Below, piece after piece: positions 61,282 through 64,000 of a stretch of DNA of 64,000 bases. The stretch covers positions 209,857 to 273,856 of the forward strand of contig CALHVX010000020.1 of NCBI GenBank assembly GCA_938036875.1, read 5' to 3'. Under the pieces are notes generated by a model that was not told the DNA's origin, made no database searches, and saw nothing but the letters and a program-made list of their open reading frames with translations. The DNA comes from an uncultured Pseudomonadales bacterium. Lineage in GTDB: Bacteria; Pseudomonadota; Gammaproteobacteria; Pseudomonadales; Azotimanducaceae. Position 1 is the stretch's first letter. Each line of letters starts with the position of its first letter. Position numbers and translations under genes: made by a program.

Positions 61282-63318
61282 CTAGCTCGCCGCGGCAAGG
61301 TGGTGCTGGAGACGTTCTTCGAGCAGGTCTAGTGTTGCTGGTTTAGCAAGAAAATCGTTCATGCCGGCGCTGAGACAGCGCTCACGGTCGCTAGCTTGAG
61401 CATTGGCGGTAAGCGCAATGATAGGGGTGCGCTCCGTGGCGCTTTCACCTCGCAGCACAACCGTTGCTTCCAGACCACCCATATTCGGCATCTGCAAATC
61501 CATTAGGATTAAATCGTAGTGTTGACTCTGACAGGCCGTAATGGCTTCACAACCATCTTCCGCCAAGTCTGCTTGGTAACCCAGCTTGGCCAGCATGCGC
61601 AGGGTGATTTTTTGATTCATGACGTTGTCTTCAACCAAGAGGACTCTAGCCACTGCAGCGCTTTGGATTGTTGCCGCTTCGGGCTCCTCAATTGTCGGCA
61701 GCGATGTGGCTGCACCAACCCTGGTCACCCCAGGTAACGGCAGCGTGAAATAGAAGGTGCTGCCTTGTCCCAGGACGCTTCGGCACCCCAATCGCCCGCC
61801 TAGACGGGTAACCAGCCGGGAGCAAATCGCTAAACCTAAACCAATGCCACCGTGTTGCCTAGCATCGCTCGCATCCGCTTGGGTGAAGCTGTCAAAGATA
61901 TGGTCGCGCAGCTCAGGTTCAATGCCGATGCCGGTGTCTGTCACCTCAAAGGTGAGTAGTTCAGGATTGTGCTCGTCCGCGACGCTGACTTTAACTTCAA
62001 CGGATCCATCCTTGGTGAACTTGACCGCATTGTTTAGCAAAAGCTCCAGCAGTTGGGTGATCCGAACGATGTCGCCGGTTCTGGGGTTAGCTGCTGCATC
62101 CTGACAATCAATATTGACGGTTAGCTGCTTTGCGTCCGCTTGCTCTTGGATACAGGCAACTGCTTGAATCACACAGTCCTTGGCGGAGAGTGTCTCTTCG
62201 CGCAGCGCCAAGTCGCCAGAATCCATTTCGGCGTAAGCAATTATATTATCGATGCTTGCTAGCAAGCTCCGACCTGAGCGTTCGATGACGTGGATGAGGT
62301 CGGCATCCTTACCATACTCATGTTCCAAGGCAAGCAGTCGAGATGCTCCAATAACGCCGTTTAACGGCGTACGCAATTCGTGGCTAATGGTCGTTAAGAA
62401 ATCTCGTCTGGAGCGCAATGCACTTTCGGCAGTGGTGGCGGCCTGGGTCAGTTCCAGCTCCGCTTGTTTGCGATCCCCGATATCCGTCAAGCGCATCAAC
62501 TCCAAATTATTCCCGCCTGCATCGGTCACAACAATCTCTACCCACAGGTTTAAACCGGTTTCATTAGTGATGTGCACATCGGTGCTGCAGTTGTAGTAGG
62601 CCGATCGGTTATCAATAAGGTCTGCAAGGTGCTCCTCAAGCTCCTCTTGGTTGGAGGCATTGAGCATGCTCAGACCTTGGGCGCTCGCTTTTTCCAGCAG
62701 CCCTGAACGCAACAAGAACAGACCATCGGCTGAATTGCTAAACACAGATTGCATCAGCAGACTAGATTCTTGAGCGTCTTCCAGTAACTTGCTTCGCCAG
62801 TAGTTCACCAACAACACAAGTATGGCAACCACAGCCAATGAAGAGATGTACATCTCGACGTGCAGCTCAGGATTGGTAATGTTTTGCAGTAGTAACGCCG
62901 TAGTTATGCAGGTGGCGGCGAGGTAGACAGATAGGCTACGCAGGCTGACAAAGGCGATACTGCCACCTATCAACAACTCGAAAACTGCGTAGGCGATGGG
63001 AGGGGTGAAGTTATTTAGGTGGTTAAGGTAAATTAGCCAGGCGGTAACGGCGTAGGTCAGTCCTAACATCAAGATTTGAAAGTTCTCTTTCACCCAGGTT
63101 GAAACAAAGCTCAAAGCTAGGCTAACGAGGTAGGAGGTTCCAACTACCGTTCTGAGTATCCAAGGGTCTACCAACCCTGGGACATAGCTTTCCAGCAATG
63201 GCGCTAAGGTCAAGCAGACTAGCCCGGACGCCAGTGCCGTCCAACGATACATGGTCAGCGCGTGGTGGCTGCTGTAGAGGGAATCATTCACTGTAAAAGT
63301 GTAGTTAAGGAATGGCAT
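61282..63318 (-). CDS. Hybrid sensor histidine kinase/response regulator
   Basis: A 678-residue membrane-bound two-component sensor. About six transmembrane helices (25-175) form a sensor module; a PAS-like domain is at about 185-280; HisKA has H313 in TTISHELRTPLNG; HATPase has N (NNAVKF), G1 (DTGIGIE) and G2 (GIGLGLAI); the C-terminal receiver has D607 in LILMDLQMP. As there is no HPt domain or output in the same polypeptide, an unlinked HPt/regulator is expected. The signal is unknown. A CoA transferase gene lies divergently upstream. Confidence 0.93.
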   Translation of the reverse strand: MPFLNYTFTVNDSLYSSHHALTMYRWTALASGLVCLTLAPLLESYVPGLVDPWILRTVVGTSYLVSLALSFVSTWVKENFQILMLGLTYAVTAWLIYLNHLNNFTPPIAYAVFELLIGGSIAFVSLRSLSVYLAATCITTALLLQNITNPELHVEMYISSLAVVAILVLLVNYWRSKLLEDAQESSLLMQSVFSNSADGLFLLRSGLLEKASAQGLSMLNASNQEELEEHLADLIDNRSAYYNCSTDVHITNETGLNLWVEIVVTDAGGNNLELMRLTDIGDRKQAELELTQAATTAESALRSRRDFLTTISHELRTPLNGVIGASRLLALEHEYGKDADLIHVIERSGRSLLASIDNIIAYAEMDSGDLALREETLSAKDCVIQAVACIQEQADAKQLTVNIDCQDAAANPRTGDIVRITQLLELLLNNAVKFTKDGSVEVKVSVADEHNPELLTFEVTDTGIGIEPELRDHIFDSFTQADASDARQHGGIGLGLAICSRLVTRLGGRLGCRSVLGQGSTFYFTLPLPGVTRVGAATSLPTIEEPEAATIQSAAVARVLLVEDNVMNQKITLRMLAKLGYQADLAEDGCEAITACQSQHYDLILMDLQMPNMGGLEATVVLRGESATERTPIIALTANAQASDRERCLSAGMNDFLAKPATLDLLEERLQHHLAAAS

Positions 63319-63501
63319 GTTGTGATTGCCAATGGCTTGAGTTATGCGATGTAACGCGTTATCTATTGGCTAGATTTGTGCGCTGGCACCAAGCGCCAAT
63401 TTTTAGGCAGATGGCTGCCCGTTTGGTGTCGTCAGAGCGCCAGAAGCGTAGACTGTTGGGTATGGCTAGTTGTGAACGTTTATGGAAATCTGGGGGGCTA
63501 G

Positions 63502-64000
63502 ATGTCAGATGACTTAGGGATAGGATCAGAACAGGACGCGGAACCAAAAATGACCATCAACTCCGCCGGAGCACGCTCGGTCTGGCCAGCATCCAAGAAG
63601 TTTGCAGCCCAAGAATCTGCAGGCTATGTCTTTCAGGGTCTGAAAGTGCTGGATGTGGGTACCTGGATTGCGGGTCCTGTGTCTACGACGGTGCTTGCAG
63701 ATTATGGCGCGGACGTCATCAAAGTAGAGATCCCGGGTGCGGGTGATCCGTATCGACAGTTACCCGCGGCACCAGCAACTCCCAATTCAGCGGCGAATTA
63801 CACTTGGTTACTGGATGCGCGCAACAAACGTTCAATAACCCTCAATTTGCGCTCCGACCAAGGCAAAAAGCTGTTGCGAGATCTGATTCGCGAGTGCGAC
63901 GTCTACGTAACTAACCAACCTCTGGCGATGCGTCGCCGATTTGGGCTCACCTACGACGATCTAGCGCCCGAAAACCCTCGGATGATCTTCGCCTCACTAA
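63502..64000 (+). CDS. Class III CoA transferase (CaiB/BaiF family), N-terminal part
   Basis: The first 166 residues of a protein that runs out of the window. After a variable N terminus come LKVLDVGTWIAGPVSTTVLADYGADVIKVEIPGAGDPYRQLP, YTWLLDARNKRSITLNLRSDQGKKLLRDLI and CDVYVTNQPLAMRRRFGLTYDDL, the formyl-CoA-transferase-like N-terminal domain; the catalytic Asp (usually near residue 170) lies outside. Start at the ATG at 63502, or another ATG 16 codons later (63550). The substrate is unknown; the location near thiolase-fold genes suggests CoA-ester metabolism. Confidence 0.88.
   Translation, partial: MSDDLGIGSEQDAEPKMTINSAGARSVWPASKKFAAQESAGYVFQGLKVLDVGTWIAGPVSTTVLADYGADVIKVEIPGAGDPYRQLPAAPATPNSAANYTWLLDARNKRSITLNLRSDQGKKLLRDLIRECDVYVTNQPLAMRRRFGLTYDDLAPENPRMIFASL

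Noticed and set aside
1..64000. CRISPR arrays, insertion sequences, prophage genes
   Set aside because: I found no spaced direct repeats of CRISPR type, no transposase and no phage structural genes; the only tandem repeats are the two 4 x 12-bp arrays.

Overview
The window is one contiguous piece of a gammaproteobacterial chromosome, most likely a marine member of the order Pseudomonadales in the broad sense. I base this on gene content and order: topA, a small acidic protein, lexA, hpt, an MTIP-type phosphorylase, csiV, mfd, a long GapB-type GAPDH and nqrABCDEF follow the same path as the block I remember from Pseudomonas (there with sulA, psrA and nagZ, which are absent here). The Na+ machinery (Nqr and an oxaloacetate decarboxylase pump) fits a marine lifestyle. 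There are no insertion sequences, phage genes, CRISPR arrays or rRNA genes; almost everything is intact and tightly packed.

Layout. 1-7.9 kb: a partial gene, tatD, slt, a universal stress protein, a membrane protein, topA and a small acidic protein. 7.9-18.4 kb: lexA behind two SOS boxes, a lipoprotein-sorting (LolA-like) protein paired with an outer-membrane barrel, hpt and an MTIP-type phosphorylase, csiV-mfd, and a membrane-anchored aspartic-protease-like protein. 18.6-31.5 kb: a three-gene 2-oxoacid oxidoreductase set (GltD-like flavoprotein with two 4Fe-4S sites, fused gamma-alpha subunit, TPP subunit), GAPDH and the complete nqr operon behind a long structured leader. 31.5-40.4 kb: an AIM24-like protein, a HAD phosphatase, an M48 peptidase, a thiolase and a selenoprotein of the glycine/betaine/proline reductase B family, a divergent ArsR-SRPBCC-VOC-MFS operon, and a crotonase-MaoC pair. 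40.4-51.3 kb: Fur-controlled bfd, bfr, mobA, a lipoprotein methyltransferase, cupin, Sco, an alkylsulfatase-phosphoesterase-AGCS transporter operon, queF, a hexapeptide acyltransferase and a very acidic membrane-anchored protein. 51.4-52.1 kb: 4.5S RNA, tRNA-Ser(GGA), a 53-residue membrane protein and tRNA-Arg(ACG). 52.1-64 kb: a DUF1295 protein, oadGAB, a SPOR-DUF5916 barrel protein, a thiolase-like protein, a hybrid histidine kinase and the start of a class III CoA transferase.

The strongest discovery is at 35,348-36,301 (minus strand). Two neighbouring open frames are in phase and separated only by one UGA. Read through, they give one 317-residue protein with a U-x-x-C motif. A perfect 6-bp hairpin with a GUU loop starts 12 nt after the UGA and has the geometry of a bacterial SECIS element. 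I read this as a selenocysteine-containing PrdB/GrdB-like protein that ordinary gene callers would split or call a pseudogene. It lies 44 bp upstream of a thiolase gene and is divergent from an ArsR operon with a perfect 8-bp inverted repeat in the shared promoter region.

How the parts work together. GAPDH, the 2-oxoacid oxidoreductase and the oxaloacetate decarboxylase feed or drain central carbon, while Nqr and Oad both pump Na+. Several CoA-ester genes (two thiolase-fold proteins, crotonase, MaoC, CoA transferase) suggest degradation of fatty or steroid-like acids. Iron storage is handled by bfd/bfr under a clear Fur box.
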